Shown here: piece after piece, positions 23,288 through 36,200 of the stretch
Layout: the number at the start of each line of letters is the position of its first letter
Numbering within the stretch: position 1 is the first letter of the stretch
Origin: Parasponia andersonii
Taxonomy: Eukaryota > Streptophyta > Magnoliopsida > Rosales > Cannabaceae
Assembly: GCA_002914805.1 (NCBI GenBank)
Contig: JXTB01000028.1
Span: 835,694-899,693 of the forward strand
Direction of reading: 5' to 3'
Length of the DNA stretch: 64,000 nt
The notes under the pieces: generated by a model
Told to the model about the DNA's origin: nothing
The model's input: only the letters and a program-made list of their open reading frames with translations
Databases searched by the model: none
Program-made: the position numbers and the translations under genes

Positions 23288-26036
23288 AGTAAGCATTGAC
23301 GATTGTTCAAACTCTCAGACATAGTCTGAATTTGTCATTTTGAGCCTAGTCAACTATTATTAAATGTATTTAGTTTATTTTCATTATTTATATATGATGT
23401 CATATTAATTATAACTGTTGAAAATATGTATGATTATTTACGGTAGAAGTAGATGATGGGTTATCTAAATTTGATCTGATGGGTACATTGCAGTGCGATG
23501 ATCTATATTTAATAGAGGCGTTTTTCCCTAATATTAATGGCTTACGAGTGGGGATAGCGAATTCCCACTTATTCTTAAGTGGGGATGCGATTAGATTAGG
23601 ACTACATGCTTCGATTTATTTATATTATATACGTGTATTTTACATCTTTATATATTATTATATATGATATGGCATATTTTGAAAACCATAATTGTAAAAA
23701 TATAGATGGAATATTATAAGGTTTGAGATTAGGATTTTCATTTCTTGAAAACTGGGAATTTTAATGGACCAAAAAAAAAAAAGCTAACTTATTTAGGTTA
23801 TTCATATTAAAAAAAGTAAGAGTGCACCGCGAGCAACCCGCGATTGGGTTCCTTGAAAGTTTATATTCATCAAATAAATGATTGTTAGTGCAGAAATACG
23901 ATGAAAAAAAAAAATGATAGGAACGGGATGGTAATTTGAAAACTCGCTCCATCCCATATTGTTAAAATCCCTTGATGAATTTTTATTATTGAGTATTTCA
24001 TCATGGTTATTTATCAAACTATAAAAGAATTTTAAACTCCAGGAAATTTTTTTTTCTAGTGGCTCACCCCTACAACCACCAGAATCATGAACAATATGCA
24101 TCATCATCAAATTCCTAGTATCATATACTTTCAGCAAAGCCCGGGTTCCACCATGTTGCTTGGATCTGTTATGTTCGATCGGAGATTCAAGTCTTTCACA
24201 ATTTGAATAACAATAAATGCCACTCAAAATTCGAATCCAAAAGTGACTTTAGAAGAAAGAATGAAACCATTTGTAAAAACAAACGATTGGCTATTTATTA
24301 AAATGAAAAATCTTTATTTAAAAAAAAAGAAAAAAGAAAAATCTTTGTCTTGTCAAGTATTGTGACTTTAAGACAATTATCTATATAGAGAATAATTAAT
24401 AAGCTTTTCTACCAATGGAAGTGCCTAATCTCGGTTCTCATCATTATTTCACTTTGTTAGGAAAAACTAAAAAAGTACTAATTCCCAAATAACACAACCA
24501 TGGACAATCGAAAAAACACCTCTTTTATTTATTCGTTATAAAAAATTAAAATAATATCCCAAGTTTAAAGCAAAAGATGGCACTGAAAAGCCATGTTTTT
24601 GGTAAATTTTCCATTTCATCCGATAAATACAAAGATTTGGTGGACCAAACTTTGTGATTTTTTATTCTTTGTTGTGTTATCTTATAATCTTATTCTATTT
24701 TGTTGGCATTTTCTTTGCCAAATGGCCAAGTGTCACGCCATGTTTTGTGCTAAGGTGAACGAATCACATTATCACGTAGACCATTTAGAATAATATATAC
24801 GTTAATTAGTTGTTAGTTTCCTTGAATTCTGATGTATCCAAATTTTTAATTGGGTGACGTGAAATGAAGGGTATATATATCTTGGCTTGGCTACCAATAT
24901 CTGTATATTTATAAACAAATCCATAAAGGCCATACCTAATTTCCTTTGTTAGTTTAATATCACTCACTATAGACGGGGGACATACATTTAACAAAATATG
25001 GACCCCTGAATTATGGTTATTAAACCCGTATTCCAAACGTACGTGTTTGACCTCACATTTGAACCCCCCCGCCCCTAAATTTAAATTTGTATTTTTCTGG
25101 ATTTCTTTTATTTCCTTTCTAGCCACTTCAAGTCGTAGGTCATTTTACTCTTTACTTTCATGTTTTTCAATTAAAATAGCACAGTTTAATGCGTTTTATT
25201 TTTCTTTGGTATTGAACTGTTCCAGAAACTTCTAAACATATCTAAATCATAATCACCACTAAAAATAATTGACAATTGGCAAACAATGTCATGACCGTTA
25301 TTGTCATTGAATAAATTATATCCATTGCCTAATGATGCAAAGGACTTGGTATAAATTTTCTCTCAAAAAAATAAAGGCACTTTAACATAAAAAAAGATAA
25401 CCCTGGAAAATAGAAAGGGGGAGAAGAAGTCTCTTAGCTGGTTCTTACATTGAGGACCACGATTTTATTTTATTTTTTTTGTCTCATTTTTTAACATGTT
25501 GATTTTATGATAATTTATTATGTAATTAAAATAAGAGATATCTCCACTTGTCAAAAAGTAAATTTAATTAGAGAGTAAAAAAGATATTGGTCCTAATGCT
25601 CAATACTTTAAAAATCTTTCATATTATGTTTTCCTAAGCCTTTCGAATTTAAGAATACAATCAAACCTTGGACTTTTGGAATGGTGAAAACACATGAAAT
25701 ATTTATGACAATTAGTGAAAGTAACAGTTTTTTTTAATCCTAAAAAAAACCTAATCCGTAGAGATTTTATAATATTTCCGAACACCTAAGGGATACTGTG
25801 AAATAAAAAATACAACAAAAAAACGTTGCTCTTTATTTAAATCCTAGTAAATGTCTTGTCTTGTCCTTGGCTTATGTGCGAGATTATATTATAAATTAAT
25901 TATTATATTTTAAGACAACACCAAGCGGTGCTAACGACAATATATTTTTCCTACTCACACGTGCCCCAACTTTTTTTTTTTTGGGTAATGTACGTGCCCC
26001 AACCTTAGTACATATCTAATCATTAAAAAAAAAAAT
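23288..26036. other. Intergenic region upstream of the formin gene
   Basis: AT-rich with no recognised transposon or gene. A minus-strand frame of 141 codons (24227 to 23802) has no similarity I can name; its lower half overlaps poly-A tracts, so it is probably chance. A CACGTG (G-box) lies at about 25967, some 100 bp before the TATA-like sequence. Confidence 0.55.
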
Positions 26037-26645
26037 TATAAAAATAAATGGGAGAAAAAGAAAAGTATCAAATCAGAGAGACATCGTTATCATCATCAAT
26101 CTAAAACCTCATAACCCAAAGAGAGAGACACACTCAGGCTCAGGCTCAAGCTCAGGCTCGTAGTGTCTTACAGAGACAAAGACAAACCTGAGATCCTTTC
26201 CTTTCCTCGGATCCTAATATTCATCTTCAACAACCGCCATATCTAATTTTACTTCTATAATACACGTAGAATATTCCTTCTCATCTCTTTCTCTCTCTGG
26301 AAATACTTTCTCTCTCTCCCTCCCACTAGAGCTCATCAACGTCCTCTCTTGATTGGAAGCTAAGTTTCTGTGATACAAACCACAAGAGTGTGAAGGTGAA
26401 GCCATTAACAACAATACCCAGAAAACTTTTCTTAAAGACCCAGCGAAATCCATACCTCTGCTTCCTCAATGTACACTCTCTTCATACAATCATGACGGCC
26501 CTTTTTCTCTTTTTGGTTATTTAATCTGGGAATTTTTTTATCTGGGTATTTGAGTATTTTGTATGGGTCTGAGCTTGGATGCAATGTGGCTTGGATTGGA
26601 GATTCTTTAGGCTATCTTGGCGCTTTTTTTGGATCTTGAAAGGCA
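26037..26645 (+). promoter_or_regulatory. Putative core promoter and 5' leader of the formin gene
   Basis: TATAAAAATA at 26037-26046 is a plausible TATA box. The leader contains a ctcagg hexamer repeat (26133-26159) and CT/GA-rich tracts typical of plant 5' UTRs. No upstream ATG opens a long frame. The transcription start and any leader intron are not determined. Confidence 0.45.
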
Positions 26646-29600
26646 ATGGCTTTGTTCCGGAAATTCTTTTATCGAAAGCCACCAGATGGGCTCCTGGAGA
26701 TCTCTGAGAGGGTTTACGGTATGCTGTTTATTTTTAGTTTAAATTATTTGAAAATTTTGGTTAGTATAGCGTCAAAGAGTGAAAGGCTTTCTTTTTTATC
26801 CAAATTTTTATTTGTTTCATTTCCATGTCTGGGATTTTCTAGTGTTAATGCTAGTGGATATACATATTAAGTTATTGTGTGCACATTTACTGTTTGAGAT
26901 TGAGGGTTGTTCAATATGTAATGACAATTTCAGATGACGTGTTTGGAGAAGCATATTGATCTGTAAACTCTCATATGTTGTTTTTTTTGGGTTGAAAAAG
27001 AAATAAATTTCTGGGTGTTGGCAGTTTTTGTGCTGAATAGGAAGTCATTGTATCTATAGTAATATTTGTTGAATCATGATCCATCTCTTGGAAGAAAAGA
27101 CCTTTGCGTGCACAAGCTTGCTTTTATGTCCTAAGCTTGTGCTTTAATTTTATCAAAGAAGCTTCATGCTGAAATAAGATGTATGACATGCCTCTTCCAT
27201 GTAGTTTCAACTACTCTTTTGGTGCTTTCAGTCTTTGATTGCTGCTTTACCACCGATGTTTGGGAAGGAGATGAATATAAAGTCTACATAGGAGGCATAG
27301 TGGGTCAACTTCGTGATCACTTCCCTGACGCTTCATTCATGGTCTTCAACTTCCGAGAGGGAGAGAACCAAAGCCAAATTTCTAATATATTATCGGACTA
27401 TGATATGACAGTGATGGACTATCCTCGACATTATGAAGGTTGCCCTTTGCTAACAATGGAGATGGTCCACCACTTCTTGAGATCTAGTGAGAGTTGGCTT
27501 TCACTTGGGCAACAAAATTTGCTCTTGATGCATTGTGAACGAGGTGGGTGGCCAGTTTTGGCATTCATGCTAGCTGCTCTTTTGATTTATAGGAAGCAAT
27601 TCACTGGGGAACAAAAGACATTGGACATGATTTACAAACAAGCGCCTCGTGAACTTTTGCAATTAATGTCACCACTAAACCCAATGCCCTCACAGTTGAG
27701 ATATCTCCAGTATGTCTCAAGAAGAAATGTTGGCTCAGAATGGCCTCCTTTGGACAGAGCCCTTACATTGGACTGTATCATTATGAGATTCATTCCAAAT
27801 ATGGATGGAGAGGAAGGTTGTCGTCCTATATTTAGGATATATGGACAAGATCCTTTTATGGCTTCTGATCGGACGCCTAAGGTTTTGTTTTCAACTCCGA
27901 AGAAGAGCAAGCTTGTTAGGCACTACAAGCAGGTTGTTAAACTTTTTGCTCTTATCTATATGGATTGAATCCTCTTATTACTGTTGAATTTATTTTTATT
28001 ATTCATATCTTCTGCAGGCAGATTGTGAGCTGGTGAAAATTGATATCCATTGTCATATCCAAGGTGATGTTGTTCTTGAGTGTATCATTTTGGAGAATGA
28101 TTTGGAACGTGAAATAATGATGTTTCGAGTTATATTCAATACAGCCTTTATAAGATCAAACATTTTGATGCTCAACCGTGATGAAATTGACATCTTATGG
28201 AATGCTAAAGACCAATTTCCCAAGGACTTCAGAGCAGAGGTTTCCATATATCTTGCCATGTCCTCATTTTTATTTAGAAAGTATGACTATGGTAAATTCA
28301 ATGTTTTATGACAACTAATAGTTTGCATTTGAATGAAGGTTCTTTTTTCTGAGATGGATACTGCTACTTCTTTAATCTCTATTGATTTGCCTGGCATCGA
28401 GGAGAAAGAAGGTCTTCCTATGGAAGCATTTGCAAAAGTTCAGGAGATATTTAGCAGTGTGGATTGGCTAGATCCAAAGACGGATGTAGCACTAAATGTG
28501 CTCCAACATATGTCAGGGTCAAATGTCCTTCAGGGTAAGTTAGACAGTGCATCTGCCCAAATTGCTGAATTAGGCAACACATTCCCGGAATCAACTCTTA
28601 AACAAGTTAAGGCCGAATCAAAGGCATCAGAAACTAAGACTGATAATCTCAATTCCACAAATCAAGGGAAACAATCCAGGCCCACATTGGAACCATCGTT
28701 AGATGCGAATCTTATCGGAAAAAAGATGGAAAGCCAAGAGCTGCAAAATATAAATTCAGTTGGGAAGAAGAGTGACACAATGGACAAAAGAACAACTAAA
28801 ATGAAGACAGAAATGCAAGAATTGCAGATTGCTCTTCAGCGGCCCGCACAGCCTAAGATCATCTCTCAGAGAGTACCTCAAACTTCTTTTTCTTCTCCAG
28901 TTTCTTTTAGTAATTCCTTGCAAGGGTCACCTCTGCCTATATCAAGATATCACAGTGCGCCCTCTGCTCTCGGAATTACAGCTCTATTACATGATCATGC
29001 AACATCTAATAAGGAAGAAGAACTTACACATCCAGTGACTTCAGCACCTAGTTCAGCTTTACCTAAACTTGTAAAGCCTGATAATACACATATACCAACG
29101 CCTCCACCTTTGCCGTCATTATCTCCACCAACCTCGAAAGCCAGTCATCCTGATACTACAGTACAAGATATGTATAAGCCAGCATCAATTCCTTGTCCCT
29201 CACCTCCATCTACTTTATTGAAGGCATCTCCGTTTTCTACTATCAAGGACTCATCTCTTTCAATAGAGGCATCTCCATCTTCCTCAGTTAAGAATATAAT
29301 TTCAACTCCTTCCCCACCACCTCCACGTCCTTATAGGGAATCCCCATCTCTTGTTAAGAATTCCACTTTCACTCCTTCCCCTACTCCACCTCCTTTTCCA
29401 GGAACATCTCCATCATCCAATCTTAAAAACTCATTTTCAGTTCCCACTCCACCTCCGCCTCCTCCTTTTTCAAGAACTCCATTAGTCACTACTAAGACTT
29501 CTTCAACTCCCCCGCCTCCTCCACCTCCTGCCTCAGTTTCTTGTCCAAATTCTTCCTTGCTGCCTTTGAGGAGCACAACAATCAAATCTGGGCCCCTGCA

Positions 29601-32600
29601 CCCGCCTCCACCTCCTAATCCTCTAGAGACCAACTCAAGTTCCGCAACATCTTTAGCACCACCACCTCCCCCACCTCCAACTTCTGCATCAAGGGATTCT
29701 TTGTTTAAAAAGCAAGAAAATACTCCTCCTGTACCACCTCCTCCAGCTCCTCTAAAAAATTGTGTGCCAAAGGCTGGTACTGCCTCTCTACAATCTCATT
29801 CTGCTGTTGGTAACAGTAATGTGCCTTCAATTCCTGGACCACCTTCCACTATTCCGTTCAGTGTAAAAGGATGTGCCTCACGTGCAAGTCCTAGAAATCT
29901 TGCTCAGCCTAAAAAGACTAATCTGAAGCCATATCATTGGTTAAAACTAACAAGGGCCATGCAAGGGAGCCTCTGGGCTGAGGCTCAGAAAACTGATGAA
30001 GCTTCCAAGTAAGCCTTGATTGTAGAAGAAAGATAAACTCTTTGTAATTTAAGAGCATTTTATGGTTCTTATTCTGCTTTGCCTTTGTCAGGGCTCCAGA
30101 ATTCGACATGTCAGAACTTGAGATTCTTTTCTCTGCAGCTGTGCCAAATTCGGATCATGGAAGCCCTGGTGGGAAGTCAAATCGACGGGCATCAGGACCT
30201 AAATCTGAAAAAGTTCAGCTGGTATTGTGACCCTTGCTTTTACTTTTAATTTGTCACTGGCAAGAGTTTTCATGGCCAACGACTCAAATAGGATAGGTCT
30301 TGTTTTCACTGAACTTTTCTTCAATGTCTTGTAAAAGTTTAAAGAATACTGGTGGGGATATGGCTTGCAAGAACATCCATCTTTCCTTTTACTGCTGTTC
30401 GGCATATGGAAAATCTTTTTATTGATGTGTTTGATGCATGCTGGCATTATATGAGGATATCTGGCGGTCATATTCTTTTCCCCTTTTCAAACAACTTTAT
30501 AGATTTGCAAATTATAAATTGCGAACTTATTATTAATTTTTCATTTATTTAAGAAAAATTCTATTTATTTGTATGTTTTTTGCAGATTGAGCTAAGACGG
30601 GCGTATAATTGTGAAATCATGCTTTCTAAAGTGAAAGTCCCTCTGCCTGATTTGATGGTAAACTAATTCTAATGTATTTCCTCCATGATGCATTATGACA
30701 CTTTGAGTTGAAGTATTCAGGCCCTTATATGAGTTTTCTTTATGCTTTGCATTCCATGCTTTCGCTTTTCCAGAGTTCAGTACTTGCCTTGGATGAGTCA
30801 GCACTAGATGTGGATCAAGTTGAGAACCTCATAAAGTTCTGCCCAACAAAGGAAGAGATGGACTTGCTTAAGGTACCACATTTTTTTTTTCCAACCCAGT
30901 TTTAATTCGTAGCTCTCCTCCATCAAAATGTGAGCCTTAGTGAGTTCCATTTGATTATTTAGTTCCCATCAGAGTGTCATAATGAAATTAATTTATTCTA
31001 AGTTCGTAGTTGTTCTTTTTTGGTCAGGGTTATAGTGGAGATAAGGAGAACTTGGGGAAGTGTGAACATGTAAGTTCCTTAAATTCACAATCTAGGATCT
31101 TTGCTGTTGCCAACATTACACTTGAAAGCGCAGATTGTTAAGTATATGAATGGTTAAACTTGCCATCATCCTTTTCAGCCCGGAAACTTTAATATTGGAG
31201 TGGAGACTACTCATAATCATTTATGTGTTATTGTCATCTAAATTGGATAGTTGGTTTTATGTTATTCTTTCTCTGTGCCTTACATTTTAATTAATTGGCG
31301 TATTCAAATCTATGACAGTTCTTCTTAGAATTGATGAAAGTGCCACGTGCTGAGGCCAAGCTAAGAGTTTTCTCGTTTAAGATACAATTTAGTTCCCAGG
31401 TCAGAGGACAATCTCTTTAATATATTCATTTCCAGGTACTTTTTTCTTGTCATCACATGTTTGCTCATTGTAATTCTCCTTTTCAGGTTTCTGACCTTAG
31501 AAATAATTTGAATATTGTCAATGCTGTAGCAGATGAGGCAAGTGCTTTTTTCTTTTTTCCCCTCTTTGTTTCTCCATGTTGTCCTTTTGATCACAATCAT
31601 GTTTATATATACCTTTTTGATTGATGTGCCTATCAGATTAGAAATTCTGTTAAGTTGAAAAGGATCATGCAGACCATTCTTTCTCTTGGTAATGCCCTGA
31701 ACCATGGAACTGCAAGAGGTGAGTGGATTATTGATCACGGTTTCATATTAGTGCAACATCATATTGTACGCTGTAGACATTTTTTTTTTCTGGTGCAGCG
31801 GTGAATAGCACTCAATCCTAGGAATGCATGCTATAGGGTTTTTTGATTTAGGCATTTAGCATAGGATGTAACAATGAATGGGAATGGCTACTTTTATGCA
31901 GGAGTTGAAGAGAAAGGTAAAACCAATTTGAATTATTCTGAGACAGGGCCTAGTTAAGCCATAATAATTTGCAGTATTCCATGGGAAATCCATTAGACAG
32001 GGCATTTTTTTTGTAGCAAATAGATTTCATGTACTTATCAATACATTTTAGTTGGGCTTGGACCCTGATTTCTAGTTGTGTCAAATGCATCTTTGACATA
32101 CATGTATTATATATTTTCCACGTCGTTAGTCATTTATCGTTGAACCAATTAACTGCACGTTATGGTGTGGCCTTTCATCTAAGCTGCAAGTTACCAATAT
32201 TTTACCAAAAGCTAAACTAAATATTGGCAGCTGCAGTTTGATGAGCCGTCCACATGAATTTCTTCACAGTAGTTAGTGGAGTTGCATTATGGATGTGGTA
32301 CTGCAACTCACAAATTAACAGCTGGCAACCAGCATTGCATGCTCCAAATTCTTGTTTCCCCTTCCCCCATTTCCCTTTTGCAAGCAGCAGTTAGTTTATA
32401 AATTTATTTATGTAGGTTCTGCTATTGGGTTTCGACTGGATAGTCTGCTGAAGCTCACTGATACAAGAGCTCGGAACAATAAGATGACTCTCATGCATTA
32501 TCTTTGTAAGGTAGAATCTCTTTATTGAGGTTATACTGGCACTTATATTTTTTTTAAAGTTTACCCTAGCACTTCCAATTTCAATTGAGGACGTTTCTTT

Positions 32601-33832
32601 CCTTTCTGTTTTTCCCATCATTAATGGAGGACAGTCAAGACAGATCAGCATTTTTATCGGATTCAGGTTAATGTAGAAGAAAGTTTTAAGAAACCTATTA
32701 CATGTGCCCTTCTCATTTTTGTGCTTTTTTAATTGAGAAAGAGGATAATCTAAAATATTAAACATTGCTCTCGTTGGGTGTCAAACTGACTTGTATTTGT
32801 GTGAAGTAAAGAGATTTGAGCATCTTTAACAGTCTTCTTTTTCCCATAGTTCATCTATACCTCCGGTGATTATTTTCTTTTTTCGACAAGCTGTAGGTTC
32901 TTGCTGAAAAGCTGCCGGATCTCCTTGATTTTCCAAAAGATCTTGTGAGTTTGGAGGGTTCAACAAAGGTATTTTATCATAGGCTTGAACTAGTTTTTAC
33001 TTTTTCCAGGAGACAATAAGTTACTCACACGTTTAGTATATATCTGGGCAAAAAAATTTATCATGAATGCAGATACAATTGAAATATTTGGCAGAGGAAA
33101 TGCAAGCTATTAGTAAAGGACTAGAAAAGGTCGTACAGGAGTTGACTGCTTCAGAAAATGACGGTCCTGTCTCAGTAAATTTTTGCAAGGTACACTATAC
33201 ACACGCACATGGCATGATATCCTGCTGTCGATGACTAAATTAACTATATGTGATCTCAGTTATCCTTTTGGTTTCTAACATGTTTATCATTTATAATTTT
33301 CCAGACATTAAAGGAGTTCCTCACTCATGCTGAAGCTGAAGTGAGGTCTTTGGCTTCTCTTTATTCTAGTGTGGTATGAATGAGTTTTGATTGGAGGAGT
33401 TGGGTTTTCACTGCATTGTATCTTTATACGTAAAATCATTAGAATAAGTATTTTTAATTTGTTTTCAGGGAAGAAACGCAGATGCATTGACTCTTTATTT
33501 TGGGGAGGATCCAGCTCGTTGCCCATTTGAGCAAGGTATGTTGTGTAGAAAGTAAACCATAGTGAACACAACTGATCTGTATGTGTTTTAACTGATCATG
33601 TTACCAATTTCAACCCTTTGGATGTATGATATTTCTTCTTGCAGTTGTATCTACAATGCTCAACTTTGTGAGGATGTTCATCAAAGCGCATGATGAGAAC
33701 CGCAAGCAGCTTGAATTTGAAAAGAAAAAGGCACGAAAGGAGGCGGATAATGAGAAGATGAAGTTGGGTATTTCCAAGAAGGAATCTCAACAACTGGTAC
33801 AAACTCCTCTCAAGAGTGGGAATATCAAATAA
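26646..33832 (+). CDS. Class II formin (PTEN-like/C2, FH1, FH2), FH13/18/20-like
   Basis: Actin nucleator and elongation factor of plants. Inferred coding exons: 26646-26718, 27232-27932, 28018-28239, 28339-30008, 30092-30221, 30586-30657, 30774-30872, 31028-31069, 31319-31399, 31487-31537, 31637-31718, 32416-32510, 32897-32968, 33073-33189, 33305-33373, 33469-33535, 33645-33832. They sum to 3831 nt, in frame, giving 1276 residues. All introns are GT-AG except 31538-31636, which is GC-AG with the optimal AG|GCAAGT donor. The N-terminus MALFRKFFYRKPPDGLLEIS is the class II signature. Residues about 1-195 form a PTEN-phosphatase-like fold whose P-loop is HCERGGWP (125-132), without the catalytic Arg, so probably inactive. 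A C2-like part runs to about 340. FH1 is polyproline, about 587-805, all in exon 4. FH2 is about 856-1235, with GNALNHGTARG and a TRARNNKMTLMHYL segment. The tail is basic and coiled. Class II members are reported to bind phosphoinositides and microtubules. The paralogue assignment is uncertain. Confidence 0.95.
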
Positions 33833-36200
33833 CAATGAAGTACTTCCATCAGAGTCTTTTAAGTGACCGGAACTGCTCTTCGATTGATTAGATTTATTTG
33901 CTTTATGAATGAAAACATGTAAACAAGATAAGAGAACAGTTAAAACTGGCAAGACTGAGGAAAACAAAAGTTTCTGCGGATGACAATGATAATATGATCC
34001 AATGATGCTACTTCTGGACACATACAGATGGGAGGGATCCACCTTAAGCGGTAAGTCTATTCTATCCCTTACGAAATTTCTTTCGTTATTGCACTTTTGA
34101 AGCTTTAGATCATGTTATTTATTCAGTGGTTGAATATGCTTTACTGTTTCTGAAGCAACAATGCAGGGGTTTGGAAGCTTTCTTGGATAATGGTAACCGA
34201 CTTATAAGGTGCCTTTTCCCATTTCATGACCATCTGTAATAAGCAATTTTTTTTTTTTTTTTAAATTTTTCCCATTTCACATGATAAGTTTATTTTTTGT
34301 TACATGGTTTCTTCTGTAATCTGTATATCCTTGTAAGTTTTAGGGATCTAAATGGTATATCTAAATGGTATATATATATATGTTTGCCAATCCATATCCT
34401 CATAAGTTTTAGGGATCTAAATGGTATATATATATATATGGTTGCCAATCCAGCGGGAGGTTTTTTTTTTTTTTTTTTTTTTGGTACCTATGTATAAAAA
34501 AAACTGTTAAATTATATATCTATATTTTTTTAGGGATCTACATATATGTATGTATATATATATATATATATATCTCCAATTTGGTGAAGTTGATTGTGCC
34601 TAGTTTACATAAAAACTGTTCAACGCTACTAATCAAAATTATAAACGTAGCTTCCTAGAATCTCAACCTCAAACAAAACTGTGAGACTGACATGTGGGCC
34701 TTTGCTTTGTTTCGTGGGATGTCAAGGCATCGGTTTGAACTTCGAAACAGCTTTATTAAAATGCGCATAAATATGGATGAGATACCGGACTTTATAGTCT
34801 ATATTATTAATCTATTAATTATTATTATGAGTATTCGTGAAATTTATCTAGTAAATGGCTGCTCGGCCCCGTTTTACTAATATAATTTGCATCCCACGAC
34901 AAGTTATGCTTTCCGACGTAACATAAATGAGATCTTTCTTATGTGTTGCAAAGGTCTTAGGCATTTGTTGTGATAGTTTATTCTACTTTTTATATAGAAA
35001 GGGAGGAATCCCTATATAAAAAATAGAAAATTGCAATTACTTACATAGTTATGTTAATCGTATAAAGAGAAGTTAAAGATAATATTATATGGTTAGTTTA
35101 CTCTAAAAGAGGTAAGCATATCAATAGGATTTTACTTCTATTTGTTCTTTCATTAAAATTAGGATAACAAAGAAAAAAATAAGTTTCAGTAAGACTAGAA
35201 GATTACTTCAATTCGCGTGCTTTCATCAATCTCTTCCAAGGAAGGCTATTTACTATTGGCTTCTTTAGTAAGAGATTCTAATGTTCAAATATTCTTTTAA
35301 TACTTTATCCAAGTAGGCTCAAAACCTCCTTTTAGGACTGAAAACTGGTTTCTGAAAAATTATGCCAAACAGGCATGGTACTCATTTAACATGATGTCAA
35401 TCGGTTAAGCACAAAGATGACTAACTGTCAATAATCAACCATAAAACCGGTAGTGATTCGAAATAGTTTCTCATTCGGAGCGTCTCATTTGCCAAAGTTG
35501 TTTGTCTCGGATTATTTCGAGTGGTTGAATCATCCGGAATTTGGGCTGGAAATCGATCTTTATAAAGTTTAAAAGTTCAAATATTTATTTACTTATTTTG
35601 GGAGAAAAGTTTAAACGTCAGTTTGTACGCAAAAGCATGATTTGACCGGAATATTTACGACTTAATAAAGATTTAATAACGAGCTTCTGTGAATTGTGAA
35701 TCGCATAATTACATGCTTTCATTCAAAAAGACAAATTAGTTAGCACCAACTACTTCCATGGCCTGTGCAGGCAGGCTGCAATTAAGGCGCAAAATTGGAA
35801 TTAAAATAAACAAGCAGAAACAGAATTTATAAGAGGCTGAATTTCTTTTTTCTTTTTTTCCAAAAGGGTTAGACATTAAAGAGAGCAAATTGAACATTAA
35901 TTCACAGTCAAAACCAAAATGGAACATCATATATCATTATATAAAGGATTACATTAGAATATATATATATATATATTCCAGTGGTAATAAGATCGCTGTG
36001 TTTGATCATACTCAATCCTGAATGGAGCTCTAAAGCGTGCATGCATGTAGTGTTGAACTACAACACGAGCAAAAAACCCATAATATATATATATATATAT
36101 ATATGTAAGCTACTGGTTATCTTGGTCCTTCACATGAACGTACTCAAGTTAAGGAAGCTACATAGATATTATTGCACTCCTATGTATACACATAATCGGT
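33833..36200. other. Formin 3' region and convergent intergenic spacer
   Basis: 33833-34220 is probably formin 3' UTR. It contains possible splice signals (ctgcag-like acceptors near 34026 and 34168, gtaagt at 34051), so alternative 3' ends are possible. A poly-T run lies at 34250-34261 and an AT-repeat array at 34330-34570. 34600-36000 is unremarkable, and about 36000-36200 should hold the WRKY 3' UTR. No further gene seen. Confidence 0.55.
34331..34455. repeat. Imperfect duplication of a gttttagggatctaaatgg unit
   Basis: The segment gtaagttttagggatctaaatggtata...gccaatcca occurs at about 34333-34393 and again at about 34400-34452, each with a (TA)n core. A third partial tagggatcta lies near 34532. 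Confidence 0.75.

Noticed and set aside
23802..24227. A minus-strand 141-codon gene
   Set aside because: No similarity I can name, no promoter or splice context, and part of it is poly-A/T tract. Probably chance.
26214..26453. Minus-strand small protein upstream of the formin
   Set aside because: It lies in the CT-rich formin leader and reads as low-complexity Glu/Arg from GA repeats.
29331..29633. Glycine-rich minus-strand protein
   Set aside because: Mirror of the polyproline FH1 codons of the formin.
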